Assembly: GCF_963169125.1 (NCBI RefSeq)
Contig: NC_084793.1
Span: 44,635,578-44,699,577 of the forward strand
Length of the DNA stretch: 64,000 nt
Source: Humulus lupulus
Taxonomy: Eukaryota; Streptophyta; Magnoliopsida; Rosales; Cannabaceae
Direction of reading: 5' to 3'
The position numbers were made by a program, and so were the translations under genes. The notes beneath the pieces are model-generated. The model worked only from the letters and a program-made list of their open reading frames with translations, did no database searches and was not told where the DNA came from. Of this stretch, positions 10,247-23,500 are shown in pieces (the first letter of the stretch is position 1; each line of letters starts with the position of its first letter).

Positions 10247-11970
10247 TTCCCAACTCTCAAGGCTAGTGGAACCCAAGGTAATTGTCAATCTTTCGTCTTG
10301 GATGCATATGTTTTGGAAGATGATAATTATGTATGGATTATAGATTCTGGTTCCACTAACCATGTATGCACTTCTTTGTAGCTACTTAGCAATTGGACAC
10401 CAGTAAAGGAAGGCGAGCTGAAGCTTAGAGTCTGAAATAGATCGTTCGTGAATGTTGAAGCAAAAGGACAAGCTCGTCTAAAATTTGGAAATAAATATTT
10501 AGTTTTAAATAATGTTTATTTTATTCCAAACTTTAGTCAAAATTTAATTTCAATTTCTTATTACACCAAAAACATTTTGTTGTAACTTTCACTAGTTTTA
10601 ATATATCAATTTCACTGAATGGATGTGAATTGTATGTTGGATGTATGGAAAATGGGCTATACCTTTTACAACCTATCGAACCCTCCGATTTTAATAAAAA
10701 GTTATTTAAGGTAGCTAGATCTAGGATTTCCAAACAACAAAAGATTGATAATGATAACATGACGTATCTTTGGCATCTCCGACTTGGTCATATTAACTAT
10801 GATAGGATCAAAAGACTAACAACGGTTGGACCATTGAGGGAACTCACAATGGATGACCTACCTGTCTGCGAATCTTGTCTCGAGGGTAAAATGATCAAGC
10901 GTCCATTCTCTGCAAAAGGAGAAAGGGCCATAGAACCACTAGGGTTGGTTCATTCAGATGTATGTGGACCACTTAATGTTCAAGAGAGGGGTGGTTATGA
11001 GTGTTTTGTCACTTTCATTGACAACTACTCGAGATACTCGTGTCTTTACCTAATGCTTAGGAAATCTAAAAAATTTGAGAAGTTTAAAGAATTCCTTGCA
11101 ATGACTCAAAACCAATTAGGTAAAACATTAAAGATCTTGCGATCTGATAGGGGTGGAGAATACATGGATATGCAGTTCCAAAATTATTTAGCTGAACTTG
11201 GGATATTATATCAACGTACTGCCCTAGGTTCTCCATAACAAAATGGTGTTGCGAAGTGTCGGAATCGCACATTAATGGAAATGGTTCATTCCATGATTAG
11301 TTATTCAACTCTTCTGACCTCTTTTTGGGGACATGTCACACAGACCACGTGTGACATTTTAAATGTCGTGCCGTCTAAAGCTATCTCCAAAACACCCTTA
11401 GAACTATGGAATGATCGTGAACCTAGTTTGCATCATTATACAATCTAGGGGTGTCCTGATCTCATCCTGAGGAAAAAGGAAGGAAAACTAGAACTGCGAA
11501 CTGAAGTTTGCTTGTTTGTTGGCTATCCTACAGGTACTCGGGGTGGCATGTTCTATAGCCCACAAGAAAAGAAAGTGTTTGTTTCTACAAACAATACTTT
11601 TCTTGAAAAGGCCTACATGTCTAATTTCAAACCTCATAGCAAAGTAGTCTTGGAAAAATTGCAATCTAACTTAGCTATTCCTACTATTCTGATTCCATCA
11701 ACGCAAGTTGATGAAAATGAAAATATTCCTACTGATCTTGCTCAAGTAACACAAGTCAAGATTAACGAGGAAGAACAAGAAACCACAGTTCTGGTTCAGA
11801 CTATTACTATGCCTCGTCGTAGTGGGAGGGTTTCTTGTATCTCAATCTGCTATCGTATGGATGGTAAAACCAAAATGGTCGTTGGGGATACACATGACGA
11901 TGATTCGTTGTCTTTCAAACAAGCAATGGGTAGTGTTGATAAGGATCTTTGGCTTGAAGCCATGAAATAG
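10247..11970 (+). pseudogene. pol: Copia element 1: protease and integrase
   Basis: The protease motif WIIDSGSTNHVC is at about 10337. The GAG-pre-integrase motif LWHLRLGHINYDRI follows near 10768, then CESCLEGKM of the zinc-binding part. The integrase core shows the first Asp in HSDVCGPL and the second in SDRGGEY. The expected SPQQNG block reads SP-stop-QNG at about 11236. A linker with PRRSGRVS precedes RT. Stop codons interrupt the frame at several points, including about 10378, 11236 and 11446. The element is dead; lineage within Copia is not assigned. Confidence 0.85.
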
Positions 11971-13481
11971 GAAATGGAGTCCATGTACTCTGACTTTGTC
12001 TGGGATCTTGTAGAAGCATCTAATGACTTTAAGGCCATGGGTGCAAGTGGATCTACAAGAAGAAGAGAGGAGCTGATGGAAAGGTCGAGACTTACAATAC
12101 TCCACCTGTGGCAAAGGGTTATACCCAGAGAGAAGGAGTTAACTATGAGGAAACTTTTTCTCCGGTTGCCATGCTAAAATCTATTTGCATACTCTTATCC
12201 ATAGTCGTAGCTCTTGATTATGAGATTTGGCAAATGGACATCAAGACAACGTTCCTTAACGGGAATCTAGACGAAACCATTTATATAGATCAACCGAAAG
12301 GGTTTAAAGTAACTAGACAAGAAAAGAAAGTGTGCAAGTTGAATAGGTCCATTTATGGGCTTAAGCAAGCTTCACGTTCCTGGAATCTAAGGTTTAACGA
12401 AATCATTAAAACCTATGGTTTTGAGTAGAATGTTGACGAGCCCTATATTTACCAACTCAAGGAAAACAACATTGTGGTATTTTTTATTCTCTATGTGGAT
12501 GATATAATGCTTGTTGGAAATAATGTCAAGAAATTATCAGACATAAAAAATCGGCTAGGAACTCAATTCCAGATGAAGGACTTGGGTGAAGCAAGTTATG
12601 TTCTTGGTATCTAGATTTTGAGGGATAGAAAGAACAAAACTTTAGCTCTATCTCAAGTAGCTTACATAGGTAACGTGCTTGAGCGTTTCTCTATGAAAGA
12701 TTCAAAGAAAGGACGTTTACCATCCCGACATGGAATCCATCTTTCTAAAAAAAAGTAGCCTCCACAGACTTCTGAAGAGGAAGATCATATGAAAAGGATT
12801 CCTTATGCATCTGCAATTGGAATTCTAATGTACGCTATGTTGTGCAATAGACCGGAGATCTTCCATGCAATGGGAGTTGTGAGCAGATACCACTCAAACC
12901 CAGGAAGGAAACATTGGATAGCAGTCAAGCACATTCTGAAATATCGTCGACGAACAAGGGATTATATGATAGTCTACTCGGGTGGAGTTATGAACCCGTT
13001 AGGCTACACCGATTTTGATTTTTAGACTGATGTCAATAACAGAAAGTCAACTTCTGGAATGGTGTTTACTCTTTGGGGTGGAGATGTGATAAGGTGAAGC
13101 ATTAAGCAATCCGCAATTTCAGATTCTATCATGGAGGCTGAGTACATAGCTACTTTTGAGGTAGCTAAGTAAATAGTCTGATTGAGGAAATTCTATACAG
13201 ATCTTGGTGTTATTCTAGAAATGGATAAACCCCTCATTTTGTATTGTGACAACAATGGGGCGATAGCCAATTATAAAGAACCTCGGAGCCATAAAAGAGT
13301 GAAGCATATAAAGAGGAAATACCACATCATTAGAGAATATGTGGCAAGGGAAGAAGTGAAGGTCATAAAGATTGCATCTGAGGACAATCTTGCGGATCCC
13401 TTCACAAAGACACTGGGAGAGACAACTTTTCTAAAGCATATAGAGGGAATGGGTTTGAGAGAAATGTTGCATTTGTCTTAA
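11971..13481 (+). pseudogene. pol: Copia element 1: reverse transcriptase and RNase H
   Basis: RT motifs include MDIKTTFLNGNLDETIY (about 12236), IYGLKQASRSW (about 12352) and the catalytic LYVDDIMLVGNN (about 12489). RNase H includes LYCDNNGAIAN (about 13239) and the terminal NLADPFTKTL. Premature stops occur near 11968, 12426, 12613, 12757, 13023, 13096 and 13168, and a frameshift lies near 12045-12110. Several stops are single C-to-T or G-to-A changes of conserved Gln or Trp codons. The coding region ends at 13481, 17 bases before the 3' LTR. Confidence 0.87.
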
Positions 13482-13498
13482 AAGTGCAAGTGGGAATT

Positions 13499-15183
13499 TG
13501 TTGGGTTTTATGCCCTTATAAAACCACATTTCTTATGTAATTCATTCATTATCAATAAAATAGTATATATCATTTTATTCAATCAAATAGCGTGGTTTAC
13601 ATGTTTTATTATATTATTAATTCAAACATTTATAAAATCCTGAACATATGTACAGTTACAATTATAGTGACTCGGTCATAGTGGATTATAATTGTAATTA
13701 TGTATTCAAAAGAATTTTGTCCTATGATTAAACCAGTACACAAGATTTTTACTGATTGGGTAATCTACGATAAGATATACATACACATTTGGTGTGGTGT
13801 CATATCCAGGACATTGACCAAGCAGAAAAGATCGGATGTATTTTGTTACATTGGACTTGACAGATATTGATTATTGATAAGATAAGTAAGTATCATTATT
13901 ATCTAATCTAATCATATCACAATGTTGACCATATGTCAATTCAATCTTAATTCTAAGTGATTAATATACCGCTAATTGTATTATTCAAGCCTTTTGATTT
14001 GTTCGTTACCAGCTTACCCTTTGGACTAACTCATACATACATATTGGAGTTTTGGTAGTATAATTGAGTGGGAGTGTTTATCATAGATATGAAATCTATA
14101 GCTTTTGTTTAAGAAGTGAAACGATGATTTCCTTATCGCTTGGTTCAAGTGTTAAATGATAGAGTACTCATTTCTGTAATTAAATTTACAAAAATATCAT
14201 TTATAAGGAACTTTGTGGGAGTTAATGATAAAATACTAATGAGGGGTAAAATGGTAATTTTCACCCGTCTCATTAGTAGATCATCCATAGAGGATTGAAT
14301 GATGGTTATGGTTATAACAATGGATAATGTATTTACATTTGGTGTAAAGCGTTCTATGAATTAAAGAGTGCAATTCTAAGTCTATAGTGGAGTCGTGAGG
14401 AATTAATAAGGTAGTGAGATTATTTGTTATAAATAAACTCACGATAACTTATTGGAGCTTGAGTTCATGGATACATGGTCCCCATGTCATCTCTTATCAA
14501 AATGAACCTAGCAGTCTTCAATAAATAATTTAATTATTAATTATACATGTGTCATATTGATTAGGTCAATGAAAATAAATAATAAATTATTTATTGAAAT
14601 TTTGTGAGAAAAGAAATAGAAGAAACTTTGAGGTTTTTATTGCAAAGTCTCAAAAAATAGAGTATTATAGCCAATTGGGACAATTTTGTTAATATTGATA
14701 GATTGGTATTAATATTAATAAAATGAATTAAATAAATGTCAAATTTATAAGTGGTTAATTTTTACAAGTATTTAATTAATTATAATTATTAAATAATTAA
14801 ATTAAAATGAGAAACTAAAGCCTATTTTATGTCCTAGCTCATTTCCTATATATACTAGTGTTATAGAATGCATTAGGTCACATGAATTTGACAAGGTAAA
14901 AAATCACTCCTAATATTATATACCTATCTGCCCATTCTCTCTTAGTTTTCTCTCTAGGAATTCTCTTCTCTTGTGTTGAGACTTTCCCACATATACACTA
15001 GGAGGTTTTAGAGAAAGACTTGGAAGACTGTGGTCTTATTTCAAAGCAGTTTGGGTTCCTTGCAATACCTAGCATTCAACAAGGACAAAATGTTAGGAAA
15101 TCCAAAGGGTGCAATCATTGTTCCGCTACGCATCTCGTAATTACTCTAATGGTTTTGTTATTGTATTTGCATATCTCTGTAAC
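13499..15183 (+). repeat. 3' LTR of Copia element 1
   Basis: The LTR begins TGTTGGGTTTTATGCCC directly after the purine-rich aagtgcaagtgggaat. The 3' boundary is placed near 15183 (tctgtaaca) only by comparison with the usual layout and may be off by up to about 100 bases. The sequence is strongly AT-rich and noncoding. A related LTR fragment lies at 54330-55688; both begin TGTTGGG and share an attggagcttga...ggtcccca block. Confidence 0.65.
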
Positions 15184-15262
15184 ATTCACATGCTTGTATG
15201 ATTTTATGCTTTCTACTATGTATATTGTTTTGAATATATATTTATAGGGAGTATGCATATGG

Positions 15263-18185
15263 TGTAGTGATCCAAATTTTATTTTATTTATTTAATTGCT
15301 ATGTTGTAGTTTAAATGTTTTATTTGTAGAAAATAATTGGATTTTTTGTTTTATATGAATTAGGATTTAATTGATTTATTTGGAATAATTGTGTAACTTG
15401 TTTGCTTTATTATTAGTGTTACGTTTTATTAAGTGTGACAGATTATGCGATAGAATAGGTTACAATTTTTTTTATTTAAATGTGTGTGTGTATGTGGATA
15501 ATTGTTTTATTTATTTTTATTAAGAAATTAAGAGGAAAAAGAAAATAGGTTGTCATCTTTTGGGATAAGATGACGAGGCTTATCTTTAGATTATGTTTAC
15601 ATTGGGATAGGGTTTAGGTGAGGTGTAAGGAGAGGAATTGGTGGGATTGAAGCATATCTTTTGGGATTGGAGCATATATGGTGGGATAGGATTGGAGCTT
15701 TCACACTTGTTTTCTTTCCTTAGGTCTGGGTCACTAGGTTATTATAAATAGAAGAACATAGGAGGCTTGGAAACCCTTTTTGCTGGCTACCAAAACTTGG
15801 AGAGAAAGAGAAGGAGAAGGACACAAAAAAGAGCAAGAAAAAGAGAGAAGGAAAGAGGAGAAGAAGAAGAAGGAGGAGGAGGCTAGGGTTTCGAAATCCT
15901 AGGTATGCTTTAATCTTTGTGGTTTTTTATTCTCTAAGAATAACTCTTTCCCTCCATTATAAATATTCATTTCTTTTATTGTCTTGTTGGGTTTTAAAAT
16001 CCCTAGGTGCCTAAGGATTTATTGGCTTTGTGTCCTTGAACACTACTAAGGAGGTAATGGGATTCCCTACCCTTTTGATGATTTGATGTTGATTTGGTTC
16101 TTGTTTATGGTCATTGGATTGTTGTTTGATGTTTTGGGAAAATTGCCTATGTTTGATCCTATAGTTTTAATGAATATGTGTATGGTGATGATCTCTTTAT
16201 TAGTAGCATGATTAGGTTTTAATTGAATTTTTGGAAACAAGAGGATATCTTTGGGTATGTTTTGGCCTAGCATTGTAGTATGATTCATTTTATTTATTTT
16301 GAGTTTTGATAAACATGTTTCTTGATTAAGAGATTTTTTGTTGTGGAACATATAGGTTTCAGCCAAGAGGAGATGTGATGTTCCATGGTTGTGTCAATAT
16401 TTTGTTTCAATTGTATTTTTGGTTGGATAAAAATGCATGATAAATTTTGGAAAATTATTTTGGTAAAAGGACTTATAGTGTTTCGGCCTAGGGTATTTTA
16501 TAAGGGTTATGAGTTGTGTGTTGTTTCTTTATTTTTATTTTAAATCATTAAGCAATGAGCATGTTGATAATTGTAGCATTGTCATGTTAGTATGCTAAGA
16601 GTATTTCAGCCATGAGTGTTTGTTGTGGTTAGGGTTGTGTAATGATTTTGATTGTTAGTTTTTCATGTTCAAACGTGATATTAAGGTGTTCAGAGTGTAG
16701 AAACATGTTAGGACAAATTGTGAAAGGATTAATAAGCATTGTATAGGCACTTTTATGATCTTATGAGCTTGCTGATTTTTATTTGAATAAAGAAGTATGA
16801 TGTGATTTTGTGGTAAACTTGGTTGCTAAGACCTATGTGTATTTCAACCTAAGCTATATTGCAGGGGGTGATATTGTTCTAAATGCGTAAATGAGATTAA
16901 GGATTATTAGGGACTTGCATGAGATGTTAGAAAGCATGTTAGATCTATCCATGTATTCTTGGTATATTATTAATGTTTTATTGGTCATTTTATAATTCTG
17001 TGTTACTTGCTGAATTTTATTGTTTAGATATTTACTTAGCAAGCAAGAGAAAATAGGAGTGAGTTTGATGCCATGATTTCATGATATATGCTAAAGATGA
17101 AAATAATTAGTTTCATATATTTTTTTCTTTCATTTCATTAAGAAAACCTTTGATTTTATGTGGACTTATATGCTAAAAAGATAAAAGTAAATAAATGAAT
17201 GACATGCTAAATTTATTTTAGGTTTATGAGATTAGCAATCATGTATATCTAAGGGTGGTTTTTGTGTCATGATGATATTGTATTTATAATTATGAATATT
17301 AAGCAAGGTGTTATATATGTTTGGATTAAAGTTTGGTATCATTTGTCTATTGTTGATTCAGGCCATGATTAGTTTATGAGTTTTGGTTTTTGATTTTTGA
17401 GATTATGTCTTGATGCATGATTTCCAATGGTTTCAAGGTGTCAAAATGGTAGCAAGCATGCTAGGAAAATTTATGGGTAATTAATTGAGTGTTAATAATG
17501 CTTGCTGAATTTTTGTAAAATTGTTGAGAAATAAGTGTATGATATCATAAATTTTGGCATAGTTTTCAAGAAAGGTCCCACGTGTGCATGTTACATGAAA
17601 ATGCACTTTTACGCATAATTATATATTATTTGATTAAGTCCAAGGTTCTTGATTAAAGGTCGTTGAGGATTGATGAGTAAATGACATTATTTTTGTGATT
17701 TTATGTGAGACTTGCAAGCATGATTTGATGTATGGATTGTTTCTAGAATTAAGACTGTGGTGCAACTGTATAAGATAGGTGCCACGTGTGCATGCCCTAT
17801 GCACACATGGGATGTGCTTGAAATGTTCATGTGTGGTTTTACATGATATTAAGATGAGCGTTAGATTGTTATTCTAGGCTCGTTGTGAAGTTATCCCACT
17901 ATTATTTTGTGTCTTGATGCATGCTGCAGGGAGTCCATGAATGAGGAAACGATCTGGAACGTCGTAGTGCCTTGGAGTCTTTCTTATGTTAATTTATCAA
18001 TGGGATGTATTTTAATTATTTTTTAAAAAGACTGCATAAAACTCTCTTTTGTTTTAAACATTGGATCCAAACTCTCTATGTGTTTCCAATAAAGTCCCAC
18101 TGTGTTTTCGGGAAAAATTATGAAATCCTTTTAGCTATTGTTAAAACCACTATTTTAATAAAGATAGGCAAGTAGGGGTGTTATA
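15263..18185 (+). mobile_element. Chromovirus-like LTR, probably solo
   Basis: This starts TGTAGTGATCC and ends near aggggtgttata at 18185, close to the common gggtgttaca end. A TATA box (attataaataga) lies near 15741, followed by a GA-rich leader (15793-15890) and the start of a long noncoding body. No coding sequence and no matching 5-bp flanks were seen, so it may be truncated or old. Confidence 0.5.
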
Positions 18186-18769
18186 TATAAACTTATATAA
18201 ATGAGATCCTACATACTTGAATGATTCATTTATAGCTATTATGACTATGACAATATTAAGTTTATGATTATGACTTCAGATTTGTATAGATTACTATGAT
18301 AATGGTTCTCTTTGTACGATAGTGTTATTATAGCAATATATAGTTGTTATGGTATTATTGAAATAGTGGAATAATTGTGATATGTATGAATAGTGTTTGT
18401 GTGCTTTTTGTGATTGTATTTTTCATATTGGGTTTAGAAACTCACTCCTTATAGTGTAATTATGCAGATCAAAGTAAGTAAAGAGATAGATGGATGGTGG
18501 GGAGTTGGACCTGGATAGTTGCTTGTGTATTCGTGAGGGCCATATAGCTACTGGAAGATCTAAGACTTATATTTTGTTTCTTAACTAGTATTTTTATTCC
18601 TCTAAAATAAATGTTTTTGTATTTTAGTTTTTTTTTAAACATCTTTTATGATTGTAAAACTAGGATCCCATCTGTTTTATGTTATTTTTCAATAAAGGGA
18701 AATCTTTATGTTTTGATGTTTCAACACTTGTTCTCTGTATTATATTTATGAGAAAATAAGGGTGTTACA
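18186..18769 (+). mobile_element. 3' fragment of a further chromovirus-like LTR
   Basis: Noncoding AT-rich sequence with the marker aactcactccttatag near 18440 and the end aagggtgttaca at 18769. The 5' part is missing. About 70 bases of unassigned sequence follow before the Tekay-type coding fragment. Confidence 0.45.
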
Positions 18770-18842
18770 CTTTGGCATTCTTGAATTGTACTTTTAGGGT
18801 CTAGATTTATCCGTAATCCTAATTTTGTAAGTGGTTTGAATT

Positions 18843-20519
18843 GTAAGCGCTGATTAGAAAGCGTATGCTCGCTGCTCAGAGTCGTCAGAAAAGTTATGCG
18901 GATGCCAAGCGACGTGATGTGGAATTCAAAGTTGGAGATCAAGTCTTCTTAAGAATATCTCCTATGAAAGGTGTGAAGTGGTTCGGGAAGAAAGGCAAGC
19001 TTAGTCCCAGGTTTATAGGTCCTTTTGAGATATTGGACAAAGTGGGAGCAGTTGCATATAGATTAGCCCTACTACCAGCTCTAGCAGATAGTCACAATGT
19101 GTTCCACATCTCGATGCTGCATAGATATTTTTATATTATTTTATAATATAATGTAATATTATATTATATTATAATATAATGTTTTAGATTAAATAAATGT
19201 GACAAAGTGTGTCACATATTGTAACATATAATAGAGAGTTACAATATTTAGATATATAAGATATATCCAAATAATGTAACATATTTGGTGTTACAAATTT
19301 GTAACTTCCAAATATTACCCTTTGTTGTTACACAATATTGAGATGAATTTCATAAAGCCATATGTGATATGGCTGTTAGAGATATGATTTTAACCACAAT
19401 AATGTGTTTTGGGAGTTACAAAATCATTTGGGAAGGTTTGGAACCGTTTGGGAAAACATCACATTTTTTGTACTGAAATTGGTCGGTGGCCGCGGCCACC
19501 AACATTCAGTGGCCGCAGCCTGTGGGTCAGAGAACAGTGGCCGCTAATGTCTCTAGCCGCAGCCACAGGCCAAAAAACGGACTAATTTTCAGTTTTTTCA
19601 ATCTTTGTTGAACGGCTCAAAAAACCCAAATAACTCCCAAATCTCATTTTTAATTCCATATTAATCCAATTAAACATTGGTAACAGCCATGGGGGTTGGT
19701 GGAATTTGAAATTCAAAGGGTGTCTCTAAACTCTATAAATACGAGCCTCTAGCTCACTTGTAAGATACAACATTTTCTATCCATTAGAACACTTGGCTAG
19801 AAACACCTTGAGGCTTGATAATTCCAGAAAGCATTTCCTATAATCTGTGAGAGATCCCTTAGTGCTTGAGTTAGGGGGAAATAAGCTTTTGGACAAAGGT
19901 TTCAAACCTTGTTCAAGTTGGTGATCCCCAACACTCTTCACTTTGGTAGTGTGAGTGAGAGTTGCTTCTATTTAGTTTGTTTGTTCTTTCTTTCTATTCT
20001 ATTTCTCTTCATCTTCATATTCTTCTCTTTTGTTTATTTGTATTTCTTGTTTTGAGTTGTAATCTTCTTTTCTTTATTTCAAACATTTTACTTTACTTGT
20101 AACATTTTGCTTTGAGTTGTATTTTCACCAATCTATTCTTCTTCTCTTCTTCTTGTTCTTTAGTTTATTTGTATTTTCAGTTATAGAGTTGTAATCTTAT
20201 TCAATCAATCATTAATTATTTGTAATATATTGCATAGAGTTGTAATATTATTATCAATTTCCATTGAGGCAAAACAATTTTTCCTAACAGATATGTGTCA
20301 GACCCATCTCACGTCCTCAAGTATGATACGATAGCACTCCAAAAAGACTTGAGTTACGAGGAATAGCCGGTTAGCATCCTAGATAGAGGGATGAAAGAAT
20401 TATGGTCTAAGAGTATTCCGATAGTCAAAGTCCTATGGAGAAATAGTTCTGAACGGGAGGCAACGTGGGAGTTGGAGGAGGACATGCAAGCTCGGTATCC
20501 AGAATTGTTTGGTAAGTAA
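18843..20519 (+). pseudogene. pol: Tekay-type chromovirus A: integrase C-terminus and chromodomain, split by an insert
   Basis: The first part (18843-19128) encodes LIRKRMLAAQSRQKSY, FKVGDQVFLRISPMKG and SPRFIGPFEILDKVG, the C-terminal domain of Gypsy integrases. The second part (20295-20519) encodes SDPSHVLKYDT and, in frame, EATWELEEDM and ARYPELFGK, the end of a chromodomain as in Tekay/Del chromoviruses. The uninterrupted copy B (25340-25790) shows that 19129-20289 is an insert. One in-frame stop lies near 20363. The upstream two-thirds of pol is missing. Confidence 0.82.
19129..20289 (+). mobile_element. Solo-LTR-like insertion in the integrase end, TSD GATAT
   Basis: The insert is flanked by GATAT at 19124-19128 and 20290-20294. 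It ends TTTTTCCTAACA, a normal LTR 3' end, but the 5' end lacks the expected TGTTAGG and starts in a run of AT palindromes. A TATA box (ctataaatacgag) lies near 19733. A 16-bp perfect palindrome is at 19485-19500. The layout suggests a Copia-type solo LTR with a damaged 5' end. Confidence 0.6.
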
Positions 20520-20555
20520 ATTTCGAGGACGAAATTCTTTGTAGTAGGGGAGAAT

Positions 20556-23500
20556 TGTAGAGCCCCATAATGTTTCCTTAGTTAGCTAGCTAGTAGTAGT
20601 TGTAGTATTTTAGATTTCGTGGATTTTGGTTCAAACCGAGACTTAGTTGGAAACTCCTAGCAATAGTTATAGATTTTATAAGTTTAACCTATAGTTTAAG
20701 AATATTAATTATAACATAAGGTTTGATTAATATTGCTGGTTATAAATATGATATTTATTATAACCTAAGGTTTAGATGGAGCCAATAAGAATATGACACT
20801 TGTCATAAGCATGATTAATAAGGAATTATTATTTTAATGATAAAATAAGGAAATATAAGACTTAGTCTTCACCAGAAACTGTTAGGGTCGTAGTTTGACT
20901 CAGTCAAAGTAGTTATCCAACCTTAATTATGCTGAAAAAGTGCAATTACGTGTTTAAAATAATCACGTATGCTGATATATCGTAGCATAGGAGCCGATAT
21001 ATCGCCTGACAAAGAATACGGAAAAACAAGTTGACGTTGCACGATCGTACGAATGGAGACTCGGGACTAGGGGCAGCCGATATATCGCCACATAGAGGCG
21101 ATATATCGCCTATATTAGATATTTTTTTATTTTTGTTTCTAATTTTTAAAAAAATAACTTTGACTCCTTAGAACTACCTCTTATAGTTTTGACCGAGTCT
21201 TCAGCCTCTGATTGACGAATATTCAAATATCTTCAATTAAATTCATTATTTTTATTCAAAGCCAAAAAGAAGATTTTTATTCCTAGAACTCTATAAATAG
21301 GACTTAGAACCCAGCCCTTTCACTTACTCTTTAGTTGTGATCAGACTCTAAGGTGCTAGTGAGACCATAAGAGTGATAAACACTTGGGTTGGGAAAAAGC
21401 TTTGCTATTCTTAAGCTTTATAAAACACTTTGGGAAGTGAGATTAGTGCATTTCGGTATTGGGGATTGACCAATTCATAAGGTCAATAAAGGTACCCTTA
21501 TTCTTCAGTTCAATCCTATTTGATTCCTTAGTTTCTTTAGTTTTCATCCAGGTTCTAACTTTTGTTATGGTTTTGTGATTAGGTTTTTAAGTTCTTTGAA
21601 CTTAAGGTGTCTTTTCAGTAAGTTTTCTCTTGGTGGTTTAGTTCTATTCTTTTCATCTCTTTCTTGTAAGAAATACTCACTATTCTTATTATTGGTTTTG
21701 GAGTGTTCCAAGTCCCTAATTTGTTCTCATATCCCGGTTTTGGTAAGGAAATTAGGATAGATCTTGTGTGTTTGTATGATATGTTATGCTTATATGTTAT
21801 GTTTATGTATAATATGTTATGATAAGTTTCTGTTTTAATATGTTATGTTATGATTTACCCTACCTCAAAAATTAGACAGGGGACCTAGATGGGTTATCAT
21901 ACACTACATGTGATCTAACCTACCTCAAATATTAGACAGGGGACGTAGATGGTTTATCACATGTCATAATGGCCATTAATAGTATAGTCCTATATGGTAT
22001 ACATTTTTATAGTCATATGTTTATAGTATATGTTATGATATGTTTATAGTATACATTTATGATATAATTTATGTATATGATTTATGTTGTTAATAGTTTT
22101 CCTTACTGGGCATTAGGCTCACTCCTTTTCTTTTAGTGTGATGCAAGAAAATAGATGCAAAGGCGGAAGGATTCTTGGAAGCTTGGTGTGTGTATGGAGG
22201 TGAATGGAATGTGTTGACTGCGTTTTTAGCCAACGACGTGAGAACGTCAAATACGACAAGCCTTCAAGAGAAATAAAAACGACACAGACGGTTTAAACAA
22301 GAAAAGTAAATAACACAGGAGATTTTTATAGTGGTTCAGCCCCGATTGTCGGTAATAGTCTAATCCACTTAGAGTTGTGATTTATAAACCTGTACTCAAG
22401 ATCAGATGGACTGAGCCAACTGAGTTTCTTCAGTACAAATTGCAAAAATACAAGAATTCTCTCTCTAGAATACTCAGACCCAACTTTCTCTCTCTAGAAT
22501 ACACAGTCCCAATTTTCTCTCTCTAGAAAGAAGAAGTAGAAGAAGACCCTCTCTCATCCCATCAGCACTCTATTTATAGGCCTGGGATCCTCAACTGATC
22601 TTATGATAGGGATATTTTATTATATTTATTACATTTATTACATTTAAACATTCAAAATTCGAAATGTAACAAACCCCCCATTTGTGGGAAGAATGAGAGA
22701 TTCCCGCGTATGTTGTTGTAGCTGTCTCTGGGAATCTTGACTTAGTCTCCTCTAGCTAGTTGATCCACCTCCTACTGACCACCCATGCAAGTGTTGGTCG
22801 GACGTGCATGGTGGTAGGACATGCATAGTGGTAGGACATGTTTTCGTGGGTTGAACGTGCATGGTGGTAGACATGCACTTCTCTCCTCTAACATGGCACT
22901 CTCCTATAGCATGCCATGTTCCTCCTTGAACCAATCTCCTTGGCTTCTCCTCGGACCAAGGTGGTCCGAGGCAACCTCCTTGGCACCTCACCTTGGACAA
23001 CATTGAGGCAACCTCCTCCATGACATCTCACCTTGGACAAGTTCAAGGCATTCTCCTTTAGCATCTCCCAAACATGTCCGATCGAACATTGTATAGGCTC
23101 TCCTTATCAAAATCTAAGTCTCCATCCTCTTGCATGAGACTCCTCCTCCTTAGCTACTTACCTTGGACACGTTCGAGCCAACACTTAGGAAACCTTGGGA
23201 GGCTTGCCTCCTACACACCCTTGGGGTCTCTTAGGACCACATCCTCCTTGGGGTCTCCTAATACCACTTTCTACTTGGGGTCTCCTAAGACCACTCCCTT
23301 GGGGTCTCCTAGGACCACACCCCTTAGCTCTCCTAGAATGCATTCTCCTTAGCCTCCTAGGATGCATTCTCCAATTTTTGGGTATAACAGAATGGCTGGG
23401 CTGCGTGTCGATTCGAGGACAGCGTTTTTTTTTTGTTTTAGTCTCTTTAAAATATGTTTTTATGTATTTTTCCGCATTTAGCTTTGTAAACAATTTTTTT

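Noticed and set aside
15020..15247. Plus-strand frame of 75 codons near the Copia 1 LTR end
   Set aside because: It lies across the LTR/leader region, has no family resemblance and is short; random opening is likely.
18843..19128. Possible independent small host gene encoding a FKVGDQVFLRISPMKG protein
   Set aside because: This is the conserved C-terminal domain of a Gypsy integrase. A second copy with the expected neighbours lies at 25340-25600.
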